Source of the DNA: Nostoc sp. S4
GTDB taxonomy: Bacteria; Cyanobacteriota; Cyanobacteriia; Cyanobacteriales; Nostocaceae
Direction: 5' to 3'
DNA: 64,000 bases
Assembly (NCBI GenBank): GCA_029379225.1
Contig: JAQYWR010000007.1
Span: forward strand, 113,381 to 177,380
Below the pieces are notes generated by a model. That model saw nothing but the letters and a program-made list of their open reading frames with translations. It had not been told where the DNA came from and made no database searches. Each line of letters begins with the position of its first letter. Position 1 is the stretch's first letter. Shown piece after piece: positions 27,611-37,286 of the stretch. Both the position numbers and the translations under genes were made by a program.

Positions 27611-28072
27611 TTAACCATTAGAGAATAAAACCGGAGAATCGAGAATCTTCAACTGGATTAATAGCAACATCAACAGAGTAAAGGCTGTTGAAGAAATTAA
27701 ACCCGTTAATAACTCTTTTTTCAGGTTATGCTTTTTGGGTTCTTTTTGAAATATCTCCTGAGAACCAAATTGCATCAACAGAATTCCCACAATATTAGAG
27801 AGCCAGTACCCGATAATAGAACAAGGTAAAAGTAATTTTGGGAAAAATAAACTACATCCATACCCAAAACCATAAGCTATTGGCAGATTAAAAATTAAGT
27901 CATTCCACCAACACAATGGTGACAATAAATATCCGAGTACCAGAAAGAATCCACCTCTAAGTTTTTTGAAAATGTCTTTTTTCAACTCGTGTGAAATAGT
28001 TGGCTCTAACTGCTCAGTCATTGTCTGGTTTTCGAGGCTCAACTGTTGACTTCCTTTCTGGACGCTTTGCAT
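27611..28072 (-). CDS. Small membrane protein of unknown function
   Basis: 153 residues with a soluble N-terminus (1–40), then about three or four hydrophobic segments (GGFFLVLGYLLSPLCWW, FFPKLLLPCSIIGYWLS…, LLTGLISSTAFTLLMLLLIQ). A second in-frame ATG at 28021 is possible; neither has a clear ribosome-binding site. I do not recognise the family. Confidence 0.6.
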   Translation of the reverse strand: MQSVQKGSQQLSLENQTMTEQLEPTISHELKKDIFKKLRGGFFLVLGYLLSPLCWWNDLIFNLPIAYGFGYGCSLFFPKLLLPCSIIGYWLSNIVGILLMQFGSQEIFQKEPKKHNLKKELLTGLISSTAFTLLMLLLIQLKILDSPVLFSNG

Positions 28073-28408
28073 AAAAATCCACTAATCCTATCTGCTTAGT
28101 GTAGTTTAAACCGAAAACTAGAGCAACGTCTACTATACAAGCGACATAATTTTGGGTTTATGACACTAAAAATTCTACCAATGGATAGTTGCAGAAAAAT
28201 ATGCGATTAGTCATTTGTCTTAGCTATCGATTACTAATTATTCTCCTCTGCCCTTCATCTCCCGGTTGGTGAGCGTACCCCTGCTCTTAAGCTACGCGTA
28301 GCGTCTCGTAGAGAAGTCGAACTACATCTCCTCCATAACATGTAGCTGTTGGAGAAAATTTAAATAATAATAGCTACAATAAAGCTACTGAAGTATTTGA
28401 ATGGGAAA
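28073..28408. other. Intergenic region with a dispersed palindrome-type repeat
   Basis: Contains at 28289–28316 the AAGCTACGCG…CGTCTCGTAGAGAAG element also found at 42674–42702 and, inverted and diverged, near 43353–43376. No gene supported. Confidence 0.6.
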
Positions 28409-28681
28409 ATGACAGATTTTACTGCAAATAACACATTTGTCATCGCCGGAATTGTGTTTATAACGATTGCTGTGATTGGGCAATCTAAATTAGGTTTTAT
28501 TGAAATTAATCCAGGTTTTTTTGGCAGATTCCTAGCTTTAATTATTGGTGTTTCGAGCTTATTATATGCTGTGGGATTATTAAATTTTTCAATTGGAACT
28601 CTTGATTCCTTAAGAACTTATCTGCCAGAACTAATTCAACAGAGTGTAAGCTCAATTAATGAAATTTTACAAGGTTCATAA
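28409..28681 (+). CDS. Small two-helix membrane protein, unknown
   Basis: 90 residues from ATG 28409 (MTDFTANNTF). Two hydrophobic helices (about 9–23 and 39–60) are followed by an amphipathic tail (TLDSLRTYLPELIQQ). No recognised domain. A TTG four codons upstream is less likely. It stands alone between opposing genes. Confidence 0.6.
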   Translation: MTDFTANNTFVIAGIVFITIAVIGQSKLGFIEINPGFFGRFLALIIGVSSLLYAVGLLNFSIGTLDSLRTYLPELIQQSVSSINEILQGS

Positions 28682-28768
28682 TAGTTGGCATTGAATTTTA
28701 GGTAAATTTTAATACCTTTCGGTTAAGGGTAAAAGTGTCAATTTCTCCCTTAACCATTGAAAATAAAA

Positions 28769-29326
28769 TTAATAATATGCTCCGAGAAGGCTGTAAGTTA
28801 GACTAGCTAGTACTAATAAGGTAATAATCACATAAATAAATTCTCGCTTGAGCAGAAATGCAAATAGAGAAATGACTACCCGTAAAATTGGAGTAGCAAT
28901 TAATAGTAATAGCCCTAGTTGAATAATACCGCGATCGCTACCTGATAAAACAGCTTTCACTACACCTGTTGGTGAGCGAAATTGCGATGGTTCTCCCCGA
29001 AAAAAGTGATATTCAGCAGGTTCAGCACCATGATGAATTAAGTAGAGGATACCCCCCAACAAAACTACAGCACTAGCCATCAAAACACCATACTTAAGTA
29101 AGTTACTAAGCAAATATTCTAATTGTTGCTCGCTTAATGTTTTTGTTATATTCTTGTTAGCATTAATCTCAGAGCTATTCGGTAATTCTGCTGCTGTGCT
29201 AACTGGCTGTTCTTCCAACTTCTCAATATCAGAGTGTGAATTTTCTGATGGTAAGGTTAGTGCAATTGCTTTACTCTGTGGCTGTGCCGATGATATCCAG
29301 CGAAAACCAGTATTTAACTTATACAT
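28769..29326 (-). CDS. DUF1634 membrane protein
   Basis: 185 residues: a 75-residue soluble N-terminus, then helices at about 78–98, 131–153 and 157–182, with the conserved HFFRGEPSQFRSPTGV loop between the first two. DUF1634 proteins are encoded with TauE/SafE exporters, and the exporter gene ends only one base before this start, so the two are co-transcribed. It is probably an accessory subunit; mechanism unknown. Confidence 0.85.
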   Translation of the reverse strand: MYKLNTGFRWISSAQPQSKAIALTLPSENSHSDIEKLEEQPVSTAAELPNSSEINANKNITKTLSEQQLEYLLSNLLKYGVLMASAVVLLGGILYLIHHGAEPAEYHFFRGEPSQFRSPTGVVKAVLSGSDRGIIQLGLLLLIATPILRVVISLFAFLLKREFIYVIITLLVLASLTYSLLGAYY

Positions 29327-29327
29327 T

Positions 29328-30164
29328 TTACAGCCCCCATATTAAATTGTTGTAGACCATTTTTAAAGCCATTACCACTAGCACAAGGCTAAAAATAATT
29401 CTTAAAATCTGTGTTTGAGTCCCTGCAAGGACTCGTGCGCCCAAAAAAGCACCAGGTAATACTCCTAACATTACCGGCATAGATAGTCCCGGATCGATGT
29501 AACCTCGTGCTAAATAAACTCCGGCTGAGGCTGCTGCTGTCACACCAATCATAAAATTACTAGTGGTGGTAGAAACCTTGAAGGGTAGGCGCATAGCTTG
29601 ATCCATTGCTAAGACCTTAAATCCGCCAGAACCAATACCTAGCAATCCAGAAAGCACGCCAGCTAAAATCATCATGCTAAACCCTACTGGTACTGAATGA
29701 ACTTGATAAGCCATTAGTCCATCAGGAGTTGGATAACTGTTATTTAGTTTTAGATAGTTTGCTAGTGGATCTCCTGGTTCATCTTCAGTATTTTCTATTT
29801 TTGGTCTTTGTGAAAGGTATGCTGAATAAATCAGAACGATCGCTAATACAATAGTTAGCGCTTTCACAGACACAAAAGTAGCAATCACAGCTCCGGCGAT
29901 CGCCCCAATGGTTGTGGCTACTTCTAAAAACATCCCTAATCGTAAATTGGTATAGCCTTTTTTAATATAAGTAGATGCTGCACCCAAAGAAGTAGCAATT
30001 ACAGATACTAGAGAAGCGCCAACTGCATATCGAAGATCGACGCCAAATACTGAAGTTAGTAAAGGAACAATTACTACTCCACCCCCTAAGCCAGTTAATG
30101 CTCCTAAAAAGCCAGCACTAAATGAACCAATCCAAACTAATAAAGAAAATTCTAAAATAGACAA
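29328..30164 (-). CDS. TauE/SafE family anion exporter
   Basis: 278 residues with the two repeated signature segments GALTGLGGGVVIVPLL (about 22–37) and AGVLSGLLGIGSGGFKVL, and about eight membrane helices. Family members export sulfite, sulfonates or organic acids, or take part in sulfate uptake; the substrate is not readable here. The start is TTG at 30164, with AAGAGG eight bases upstream, because no in-frame ATG precedes the first helix. It heads an operon with the DUF1634 gene. Confidence 0.9.
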   Translation of the reverse strand: MSILEFSLLVWIGSFSAGFLGALTGLGGGVVIVPLLTSVFGVDLRYAVGASLVSVIATSLGAASTYIKKGYTNLRLGMFLEVATTIGAIAGAVIATFVSVKALTIVLAIVLIYSAYLSQRPKIENTEDEPGDPLANYLKLNNSYPTPDGLMAYQVHSVPVGFSMMILAGVLSGLLGIGSGGFKVLAMDQAMRLPFKVSTTTSNFMIGVTAAASAGVYLARGYIDPGLSMPVMLGVLPGAFLGARVLAGTQTQILRIIFSLVLVVMALKMVYNNLIWGL

Positions 30165-30909
30165 ATTTCATACCTCTTTTTTTATATGTATATCAAGATG
30201 CCAAAATATTTTTTGTATTATTTAAAACTTAAACGACAATTTGGTTACTGTTGACAGGTTTAGTGGTTTATATTTGGGTTAAGGGAGAGTAGTGAGTCGG
30301 GATTAGGAGCAATGGGAAGATAAAGGAATAACCAATGCCTAATCACAAATGACTAATGACTAACGAGATAATTCTTTATTTAAGAAATAAAGTAGAGTCA
30401 AACTACTACTATCCACAATCATAAAAGCGTCTAATCCCCTTAAGACAAAAGGCATAAAATCGTTACCGTAACAAGTCAAAAGATTAGCGATCGCAAAACG
30501 AAACAGAGGCATAGAATCATCAAATGCTTGAAGCTGTTGGAGCGGTGCAGTTTAAAGCCACGCCTGAGTCAAATTTCCGAATCCAGGAATCGTTGATTAA
30601 CTTAGCTCAATTAAGGCTGTACCTATAGAAAACTACTACTAATTTGCCAAAATACTGCTATAGGCGCTCGTACTTTGATGCAAAAACAGCAAATCGTAAT
30701 ACTAATTGTTATCAATTCTTTAGCAAAGTACTCGTATTTTCCACAAATTTGCTGTATTGTAATTATTCTGTTAAATTGTTCAATACTCAACTCGATCGCA
30801 GTATCTTATAGATCTGGCTAAACCTTCTTGAAAGGCTACATCAGACCCTCAAAGAATCGACTTTCTGATTCTCTTTTTTTATGACCACTTTTTCAAACCT
30901 TTAGCAAAT
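30165..30909. other. Intergenic region
   Basis: 745 bases without a supported gene. A short frame (30524–30628) lacks family resemblance. A weak hairpin, AGAATC (30853–30858) with GATTCT (30867–30872) followed by seven T, lies just before the next gene and could act as an attenuator or terminate an unseen upstream RNA. Confidence 0.4.
30853..30880 (+). terminator. Terminator-like hairpin plus T-run upstream of a small gene
   Basis: Six-base stem AGAATC/GATTCT with an eight-base loop, then CTCTTTTTTT. It sits 30 bases before the start codon at 30910 rather than after a gene, so an attenuator is conceivable. The stem is AT-rich and weak. Confidence 0.35.
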
Positions 30910-31194
30910 ATGAAAATCATCAAAAAATCTGAAAAGCTAACCCTGAAGAAGATGAAAGAAATGGAAGAAGCTCAAGAGCAGACTCTTCAAGGTGAAACCG
31001 TTGATTTTTCTGAACCCCCGGTTGAAGAGAAACCAGTAATCACCCCAGAGTATCCAGTAAGCATTGTGGAGTATAAAGAACCGGATTATATTGCAGTGCG
31101 TGACAATCCTTTAGTTCAATCTGTTGGTAACTCAGGCTGGCAACCTTCTGATATTTGGCGGGAAATAAGAGTGGATAGTTTTTATGATGGATAG
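30910..31194 (+). CDS. Small charged protein, unknown
   Basis: 94 residues, Lys/Glu-rich at the N-terminus (KKMKEMEEAQEQ), with a Pro-rich middle and a conserved-looking C-terminus (NSGWQPSDIWREIRVDSFYDG). No signal peptide or membrane helix, no clear ribosome-binding site. Function unknown. Confidence 0.5.
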   Translation: MKIIKKSEKLTLKKMKEMEEAQEQTLQGETVDFSEPPVEEKPVITPEYPVSIVEYKEPDYIAVRDNPLVQSVGNSGWQPSDIWREIRVDSFYDG

Positions 31195-31671
31195 AAGAGT
31201 GCTTTTGGGAGCAAACAACTGTGCAGCATTAAAAGCCATCTATCAAAAATCCTTCTTCATGCTAACTTTTAAAAACGCTGCTTCTGCTTGATGGCAATTG
31301 CTAGTGATGCAGTCTGCAATATTTCACTAGTTTGTTGGTTTACATATTCTGTAAAGCCTGCATTTATCCATCGCTCTGAAGACTGGGGAGACGCTTTTGT
31401 GGTGGCTCCTGCCTGTTAGGAGCAAATATGTTTAAAAATCAAAGCGGATTACTATAGTATTACACCGCTATCCAAAAATCTCTTTGGTATAGAACTAGAA
31501 AACACCAGTTGGAGAACAGTCAAATTTTTGGCGTTGCTGAATCGAGGTATGAAAATCAAAAATTCCATCTCTCAAATTCTTACTCTCTGCGCCCACCGAA
31601 GTTCAGATCGGCGGAAGCCGCCGCTCCGACTTCTCTCTGCGTCTCTGCGTGAAACAAATTCATACTTTCAC
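31195..31671. other. Intergenic region with repeat remnants
   Basis: No gene seen. The part near 31585–31655 (CTCTCTGCG… with a GGCGGAAGCCGCC hairpin at 31613–31625) belongs to the family of 'CTCTGCGTCTCTGCG' repeats scattered through such genomes. Confidence 0.45.
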
Positions 31672-32562
31672 TCAGCAACGCCAAATTTTTAATTGCTGTT
31701 TCTGAGTCAAAGCCATTGCAATTCCTTTTTCGTAGTAAGCTGCCTCATTAATAAAAATAGGCCAAACAGTAGATTCACCTTGATAAACAATTGTTTTGTT
31801 CTCAAAAGTAAGAAACATTGGCTCTCCTGGATTTAGGGCTTGATAATCTTTGTTTTGAAGCTCTGGATGAATCATGCCAAAAATTGTACCATCCTGTTTT
31901 TTTGGGTAATCTACAACAGATAAGTGGTGATAAAGAGTTAATGTTTCGTTGGTTAATGGAATTTCAGCTTGGTTAAATCGTTCTAAAAAGTCTAAAATTG
32001 CATGAATAAGTTCCTCAGTTTGTTGGAACAGCGTTGCTTTTAAAAGACCTTGGGCAATGGGGCCAACTTCAATCGCAAAGCCTAATTCACACAGAGAATT
32101 CAAAAATGGATTTTCTGCAATTGATTCAAAAGAGCAGTGATAAACCTTAACTAAAGGGTTAATTTCGCTCAGATAAGCAGCCAGCTTCAAGTTAAAAGGA
32201 TGAGTATTTACCAAAATAATTGTCAGACCCATATTAGCTGTAGTGCTGTGCAAGTCTAAGAGAAAATCTGCTTGCTTTCCATTTAATGCTAGGCTCTTCT
32301 GAATTGATTTAGCTTGCAATTCTTCGTAACTGTTAAGAGTCGGATTTTGTAAATCTTGTTTGAGAAAACAGCGGTTTAAATCCTTTTCTAAATATCGCCT
32401 TCCGACTGCAAAAGCCTGAGGATTTGCTAACAGAGTGGCTGTCTCAAAACTTGGTCTAGTAATTAAGTCGGGAAACTGGGCAAATTTTTGGATTAGATAA
32501 GCCCCTGTAAACTCATTACCATGAGTTCCCCCAACAATTGCAACTCGATTAATTCGGTTCAC
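31672..32562 (-). CDS. Aspartoacylase (N-acyl-aspartate deacylase, AspA/AstE family)
   Basis: 296 residues with the zinc carboxypeptidase-like ligands GGTHGNE (His14, Glu17) and LLDLHST (His), a catalytic Glu in AIEVGP, and the [12 protein letters not shown] substrate-binding segment typical of aspartoacylases. The enzyme hydrolyses N-acetyl-aspartate or related acyl amino acids to the free amino acid. Length is standard. It is followed upstream by a glutathione-transferase-like gene in the same direction, 55 bases away. Confidence 0.93.
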   Translation of the reverse strand: MNRINRVAIVGGTHGNEFTGAYLIQKFAQFPDLITRPSFETATLLANPQAFAVGRRYLEKDLNRCFLKQDLQNPTLNSYEELQAKSIQKSLALNGKQADFLLDLHSTTANMGLTIILVNTHPFNLKLAAYLSEINPLVKVYHCSFESIAENPFLNSLCELGFAIEVGPIAQGLLKATLFQQTEELIHAILDFLERFNQAEIPLTNETLTLYHHLSVVDYPKKQDGTIFGMIHPELQNKDYQALNPGEPMFLTFENKTIVYQGESTVWPIFINEAAYYEKGIAMALTQKQQLKIWRC

Positions 32563-32617
32563 GATCGCACCAACTTTATTATGCAGCCATCGATGTATTT
32601 GTTTTCAATCCAACCGA

Positions 32618-33670
32618 TCAAGCATTCACTTTGCTGATGCGATCGCGACTATGTGCTTGATTAAGATAGGACATATCAGGGCCGTCAGGAATGATTCCAC
32701 CGGGATTGAGTGGGAACAAGTTACCGTAGTAGTCGCGTTTGACAGTTTCTACGTCGCAGGTATCAGCAACACCTGGAAGCTGATATAAATCTCTCAAGTA
32801 AGCTCCCAAGTTTTGATAGTCTCGAATTCGTCGTCGATTACACTTAAACAAGCTGTAATAGACGCTATCAAAGCGAAATAAAGTAGTAAATAAACGCACA
32901 TCAGCCAGTGTGAGATTTTCCCCGCATAGATATCGACTAGTTTGCAATGCACTGTCAATCTCATCGAGAGTTGCGAACACTTCATTACAGGCTTGATTAT
33001 ACGCTTCTTGGCTCTGGGCGAAGCCGCAGCGATACACGCCGTTATTTACTGCGTGGTAAATCTTCTCATTCCACCAGTCAATTTTTTCTTTGAGTTCTTC
33101 TGGATAAAGATCCAATGTCGGATTTTTGGCGAACTCGTTAAATTGAGAGTTGAGCATCACAATAATTTCTGAACTCTCATTGTTAACAATGGTTTTTGTT
33201 TGCTCGTCCCATAGAATCGGAACTGTGAAGCGTCCACTGTAGCCCGGTTCTGCTCGTTGATAAAATTCAACTAGCGTGCGACAACCTTGTTCTTCTTCGT
33301 CGAATACCCAACCGCCTTCAATTGGAGAAGGAGAGACGATACATACTGATATTACCGCTTCGAGTTTTTTGAGCGATCGCACAACTAAAGTTCGGTGCGC
33401 CCAAGGACAACCCAACCCAACATAAAGTTTATAGCGTCCCGCTGCTGGTTGGTAAGGATTCCCCTCTTCCATGCCGATGAAGTTGCGAAACTGGCTATTA
33501 GGGCGAATATACGCTCCCGACTTGTTACTAGGAGCTAGCTTTGACATCATTATCCGCCAAAGGGTTGTCCAGACAAACATTCCCAGCCAAATAATCAGCT
33601 TTGGAGGCAGCGAGCGCCCTTTCTTTTTGGGGAGAGTTTTATTATCATCTATTGGAGTTGAGTTACTCAT
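32618..33670 (-). CDS. Glutathionyl-hydroquinone reductase (Xi-class GST)
   Basis: 350 residues with the catalytic CPWAHR (Cys88) in a thioredoxin-like N-domain, the NNESSEI glutathione-binding motif, and an all-helical C-domain (LTLADVRLFTTLFRFD). These enzymes reduce glutathionyl-hydroquinones, freeing the quinol and glutathione disulfide. Unusually, residues 24–42 (KLIIWLGMFVWTTLWRIMM) look like a membrane helix ahead of the fold, so this copy may be membrane-anchored. ATG 33670. Confidence 0.92.
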   Translation of the reverse strand: MSNSTPIDDNKTLPKKKGRSLPPKLIIWLGMFVWTTLWRIMMSKLAPSNKSGAYIRPNSQFRNFIGMEEGNPYQPAAGRYKLYVGLGCPWAHRTLVVRSLKKLEAVISVCIVSPSPIEGGWVFDEEEQGCRTLVEFYQRAEPGYSGRFTVPILWDEQTKTIVNNESSEIIVMLNSQFNEFAKNPTLDLYPEELKEKIDWWNEKIYHAVNNGVYRCGFAQSQEAYNQACNEVFATLDEIDSALQTSRYLCGENLTLADVRLFTTLFRFDSVYYSLFKCNRRRIRDYQNLGAYLRDLYQLPGVADTCDVETVKRDYYGNLFPLNPGGIIPDGPDMSYLNQAHSRDRISKVNA

Positions 33671-33781
33671 GGCGACAATTTTGCTTTTAGCCCTGCTAAC
33701 TTTTCTTGGCAGACTACTAAAAATTGCGAGCGGTCAATACAATTGTTACATTGTTTCTGATTGTTATTCTAGAGTTACACC

Positions 33782-34050
33782 TTTTTGCTTGAACGTTGAG
33801 CCTTTGAAGTTGGAAGTTGAGCCTTTTTACTTCAACGTTGAGTCTTTGAACTCGGAAGTTGCACCTTTTTGCTTGAACGTTGAGCCTTTGAACTTGGAAG
33901 TTGCACCTTTTTGCTTGAACGTTGAGCCTTTGAACTCGGAAGTTGAGTCTTTGAAGTTGGAAGTTGCATCTTTTTGCTTGAACGTTGAGCCTTTGAACTC
34001 GGAAGTTGAGCTTTTTTGCTTAAACATTGAGCCTTTGAACTCAAAACTTT
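33782..34050. repeat. 21-bp minisatellite, about 13 alternating units
   Basis: Two related 21-base units alternate: TTTTTGCTTGAACGTTGAGCC and TTTGAACTCGGAAGTTGAGCC types (each given here only as a type; the second starts TTTGAA). Because 21 is a multiple of three, every frame is periodic; on the + strand it would read as heptads such as PFCLNVE–PLNSEVA. Units differ at a few positions and there are no unique spacers, so this is not a CRISPR array. Confidence 0.9.
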
Positions 34051-34158
34051 AGCACTCCTAACCCAACACTCAACACTCAACAGTCATCAGTCATCAACTT
34101 CAACCAAGATAACTTATTCTTTAAAAGTCCATAACCAAAAATTCTTCAGTCTAACCTC

Positions 34159-34190
34159 TTGACTCTCCACTCAACTGGAGCATTCAAGAT
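34159..34190 (+). promoter_or_regulatory. MerR-type operator/promoter of the copper ATPase gene
   Basis: -35 TTGACT (34159–34164), a 20-base spacer and -10-like CAAGAT (34185–34190). The long spacer and central dyad CTCCA…TGGAG (34166–34180) are features of promoters activated by MerR-family metal regulators. The merR gene's own promoter at 37217–37248 has the same layout. Confidence 0.75.
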
Positions 34191-34235
34191 GAAATTAGTT
34201 GTTAGTTAGCGCCACTTAGTAAGTGGAGTAGTTAG

Positions 34236-36497
34236 ATGGAGAATACTATACTTAAACTGCGCGGCATGAGTTGTGCCTCTTGTGCCAGGGGTATTGAAGA
34301 CGCGATTAATTCTGTCCCCGGTGTGAATGAATGTATCGTGAATTTTGGAGCAGAACAGGCCACAGTAAAATATGACCCGAAAAGAACTGATTTAGAAGCC
34401 ATTCAAGAAGCGGTAAATGCAGCAGGTTACTCTGCCTACCCACTCCAAGAACAAAACCTGATGGCGGGAGAAGATGATGCAGAGAAAAGACATCGTTTAA
34501 GAGAATCCCGCGATTTAATGCGAAAGGTGACGGTAGGAGGGATCGTTAGCACCGTGTTGCTTATAGGTTCACTGCCTATGATGACAGGCTTGCACTTACC
34601 CTTGATTCCAGTATGGCTGCACAATCCTTGGGTACAGTTAATCCTAACTACCCCAGTACAGTTCTGGTGTGGCTACTCGTTCTACATCAATAGTTGGAAA
34701 GCTTTCAAACGTCATGCTGCCACAATGGATACTCTAATCGCTTTGGGTACAAGTGCAGCGTATTTTTATTCGTTATTTGCTACCTTATTTCCCAGCTTTT
34801 TCATCAATCAGGGGTTAACACCAGATGTATATTATGAAACTGCTGCTATTGTCATTACCCTGATTTTGCTAGGAAGACTATTTGAAAATCGCGCCAAAGG
34901 ACAAACCTCACAAGCTATCCGTAAGCTGATTGGGTTACAAGCTAAAACAGCGCGTTTGATTCGCAATGGACGAGAAGTAGATGTGCCAATTGAAGAAGTA
35001 GAGATTGGAGATGTGATACTGGTTCGTCCTGGCGAGAAAATTCCTGTTGACGGGGAAGTGATTGAGGGAGCATCCACAATTGATGAAGGGATGGTGACAG
35101 GGGAAAGCGTGGCTGTGAAAAAGCAACCAGGCGATGAAGTGATTGGAGCTACTATTAATAAAACTGGGAGTTTCAAGTTTCGGGCGACACGAGTCGGAAG
35201 TGATACTGTACTGGCGCAAATTGTCCAATTAGTACAGCAAGCACAGGGTTCCAAAGCCCCTATTCAGAGATTAGCAGACCAAGTAACTAGGTGGTTTGTA
35301 CCTGCGGTAATAGCGATCGCTATCCTTACGTTTATCATTTGGTACAACATCATAGGCAATGTCACCCTAGCATTGATTACCACAGTTGGAGTGTTAATTA
35401 TCGCTTGTCCTTGTGCCTTGGGTTTAGCTACACCAACTTCTGTGATGGTAGGTACAGGTAAAGGTGCAGAAAACGGCATTTTAATTAAAGGAGCCGAAAG
35501 CTTAGAATTAGCACACCAGATTCAAACAATTGTATTGGACAAAACCGGCACAATTACCCAAGGTAAGCCGACAGTTACAGATTTTGTTGCTGTTAACGGT
35601 ACGTTGAACAGCAACGAAATGAAGCTGATACAATTAGCTGCCTCGGTAGAACGCAATTCTGAACACCCCTTGGCAGAAGCAATTGTCAGATACGCCCAAT
35701 CTCAGGAAGTACGATTAGCAGATGTCAAAGATTTTCAAGCAGTCGCCGGTAGTGGCGTACGAGGTATAGTTTTTGAGCGTCTCGTGCAAATTGGAACGCA
35801 ACGATGGATGGCAGAATTAGGCATTGACACCCAAGCCTTACAACACGATAAAGAGCGTTTGGAGTATCTGGGCAAAACTGCGATTTGGCTGGCGGTTGAC
35901 GGACAAATTCAGGGATTGATGGGTATTTCTGATGCCATCAAACCTACTTCGATACAAGCAATTCGCGCTTTGCGAAAACTGGGTTTAGAGGTGGTGATGC
36001 TGACAGGAGATAATCGCCCCACCGCAGAAAGCATCGCTCGTGAAGTTGGAATCGAGCGCGTCTTAGCCGAAGTTCGCCCTGAGCAAAAAGCCGCTACAGT
36101 GCAGAAATTGCAATCCGAAGGAAAGATTGTAGCAATGGTTGGAGATGGTATCAATGATGCACCAGCATTAGCTCAAGCCGATATAGGAATGGCAATTGGT
36201 ACTGGTACAGATGTAGCGATCGCCGCTAGTGACATTACGCTGATTTCTGGTGACTTGAGAAGCATTGTCACTGCCATTCAACTTAGCCGCGCTACGATTC
36301 GTAACATCCAGCAAAATTTATTCTTTGCTTTCATCTACAACATTGTCGGTATTCCAATTGCTGCGGGTATTCTGTTCCCCATCTTTGGTTGGTTGCTTAA
36401 CCCGATAGTTGCAGGTGCAGCAATGGCATTTAGTTCGGTTTCAGTGGTTATGAATGCTTTACGTCTGCGTAAGTTTCAAGCTAAATCAGTAGCATAA
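34236..36497 (+). CDS. Copper-type P1B ATPase (CopA/PacS/CtaA-like)
   Basis: 753 residues. N-terminal metal-binding domain with GMSCASC (about 10–16), eight membrane helices, actuator TGES, the transport-site CPC in IIACPCALG (Cys391–Cys393), phosphorylation Asp435 in [14 protein letters not shown] and [10 protein letters not shown]. The last two helices carry the YN and MAFSSVSV motifs that define Cu(I) selectivity in PIB-1 ATPases. It moves Cu(I) across the plasma or thylakoid membrane; whether it detoxifies (CopA) or supplies plastocyanin (PacS-like) cannot be decided. A cupredoxin gene follows after 11 bases with its own AAGGAGG site, and a MerR-type operator lies upstream. Confidence 0.95.
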   Translation: MENTILKLRGMSCASCARGIEDAINSVPGVNECIVNFGAEQATVKYDPKRTDLEAIQEAVNAAGYSAYPLQEQNLMAGEDDAEKRHRLRESRDLMRKVTVGGIVSTVLLIGSLPMMTGLHLPLIPVWLHNPWVQLILTTPVQFWCGYSFYINSWKAFKRHAATMDTLIALGTSAAYFYSLFATLFPSFFINQGLTPDVYYETAAIVITLILLGRLFENRAKGQTSQAIRKLIGLQAKTARLIRNGREVDVPIEEVEIGDVILVRPGEKIPVDGEVIEGASTIDEGMVTGESVAVKKQPGDEVIGATINKTGSFKFRATRVGSDTVLAQIVQLVQQAQGSKAPIQRLADQVTRWFVPAVIAIAILTFIIWYNIIGNVTLALITTVGVLIIACPCALGLATPTSVMVGTGKGAENGILIKGAESLELAHQIQTIVLDKTGTITQGKPTVTDFVAVNGTLNSNEMKLIQLAASVERNSEHPLAEAIVRYAQSQEVRLADVKDFQAVAGSGVRGIVFERLVQIGTQRWMAELGIDTQALQHDKERLEYLGKTAIWLAVDGQIQGLMGISDAIKPTSIQAIRALRKLGLEVVMLTGDNRPTAESIAREVGIERVLAEVRPEQKAATVQKLQSEGKIVAMVGDGINDAPALAQADIGMAIGTGTDVAIAASDITLISGDLRSIVTAIQLSRATIRNIQQNLFFAFIYNIVGIPIAAGILFPIFGWLLNPIVAGAAMAFSSVSVVMNALRLRKFQAKSVA

Positions 36498-36508
36498 GGA
36501 GGTAGCAA

Positions 36509-37036
36509 ATGTTAGCTAAAGTAATTCTTGGCAGTATAGCAAGCTTCGGATTGGCATTGAGTGTTGGCTCAGGTAAAGTAGTTGCACAGATGAATCATCA
36601 GATGCAAACTAGCGAGCGATCGCAGACAGTTCAATTCCACCGCATTCAGCAACCACTGGGAGTAAAAAGTACAGTCACAGCAGTCGGCTTGGGGTTAATT
36701 GGATTAGAAATCTGGTGGTTTCTTCTAAGTAAACCAAAGTCCCAAAAAGCTGAAGCTGACAATGGTATTCAAGAAGTTGGTATTACTGTAGATGGAGGCT
36801 ACGAACCTAGTCGAATTCTAGTCAATGCAAATCAAACAGTCCGTCTTAATTTCCTACGTCGTGACCCTAGTAGTTGCCTTGAAGAAATACGGCTACCGGA
36901 TTTCCACATTGCCAAAGATTTACCTCTCAATCAGGTTACATCAATCGAGTTCACACCAGACAAACCGGGTACTTATAGCTTCACCTGCGGTATGAATATG
37001 TTCCGAGGCGTTATAGAAGTAAAGCCTGCCACATAA
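36509..37036 (+). CDS. Membrane-anchored cupredoxin-domain protein
   Basis: 175 residues: signal-like N-terminus (1–26), a second hydrophobic helix (55–73) and a C-terminal cupredoxin fold (about 88–172; ITVDGGYEPSRILV, TPDKPGTYSFTCGMNMFRGVI). Possible copper ligands are Cys123, His133, Cys160 and Met162 or Met164. It overlaps no gene but follows the copper ATPase by 11 bases with an AAGGAGG ribosome-binding site, so the pair is an operon. Likely a periplasmic copper-binding partner of the pump. Confidence 0.88.
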   Translation: MLAKVILGSIASFGLALSVGSGKVVAQMNHQMQTSERSQTVQFHRIQQPLGVKSTVTAVGLGLIGLEIWWFLLSKPKSQKAEADNGIQEVGITVDGGYEPSRILVNANQTVRLNFLRRDPSSCLEEIRLPDFHIAKDLPLNQVTSIEFTPDKPGTYSFTCGMNMFRGVIEVKPAT

Positions 37037-37079
37037 TCCAGTAGCAAATACAGCAGTTTTCATTTGCATGAAGTACAAA

Positions 37080-37160
37080 GTTACGGGTTTTGAGGCAGGA
37101 GGCAGGAGGCAGGAGGCAGAAGGTAGAAACTCTTTAATATCTGATGAATCAGTCCTGCAT
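37080..37160. repeat. Purine-rich dispersed repeat
   Basis: Tandem GGCAGGA units (about 37091–37122) followed by GGTAGAAACTC. The same purine tract precedes the 43-base unit at 11611 and follows it, inverted, near 42925–42957. Confidence 0.65.
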
Positions 37161-37216
37161 TTTGTACCTCACTCACTTGCAATCTGCTGTAATTAGCAAA
37201 ACAATCCTGTTCTCAC

Positions 37217-37248
37217 TTGACTCTCCAGTTAACTAGAGAGTTTAAGAT
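37217..37248 (+). promoter_or_regulatory. MerR-type autoregulatory operator
   Basis: TTGACT (37217–37222), 20-base spacer, TAAGAT (37243–37248). The spacer holds a 20-base palindrome, CTCTCCAGTTAACTAGAGAG (37221–37240), with one mismatched pair. It lies 39 bases before the merR start and matches the site upstream of the copper ATPase. Confidence 0.8.
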
Positions 37249-37286
37249 AAAGTAAATAAATTTATTTAACATGAGGCCAGCTACGT

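Larger units (their letters stand above)
33671..34235. other. Intergenic region: minisatellite plus copA promoter
   Basis: Holds a 21-bp tandem repeat (33782–34050), short CAACACTCAACAGTCATCAGTC-like heptamers (34066–34096) and the MerR-type operator of the following ATPase gene. The frame through the repeat is open on both strands but shows no ribosome-binding site. Confidence 0.7.

Noticed and set aside
33782..34050. CRISPR array
   Set aside because: Units are contiguous 21-mers with small variations; there are no unique spacers or cas genes.
33669..34052. Rightward frame of heptad repeats as a possible coiled protein
   Set aside because: It starts opposite the reductase start codon without a ribosome-binding site, and a 21-base repeat keeps every frame open by itself.
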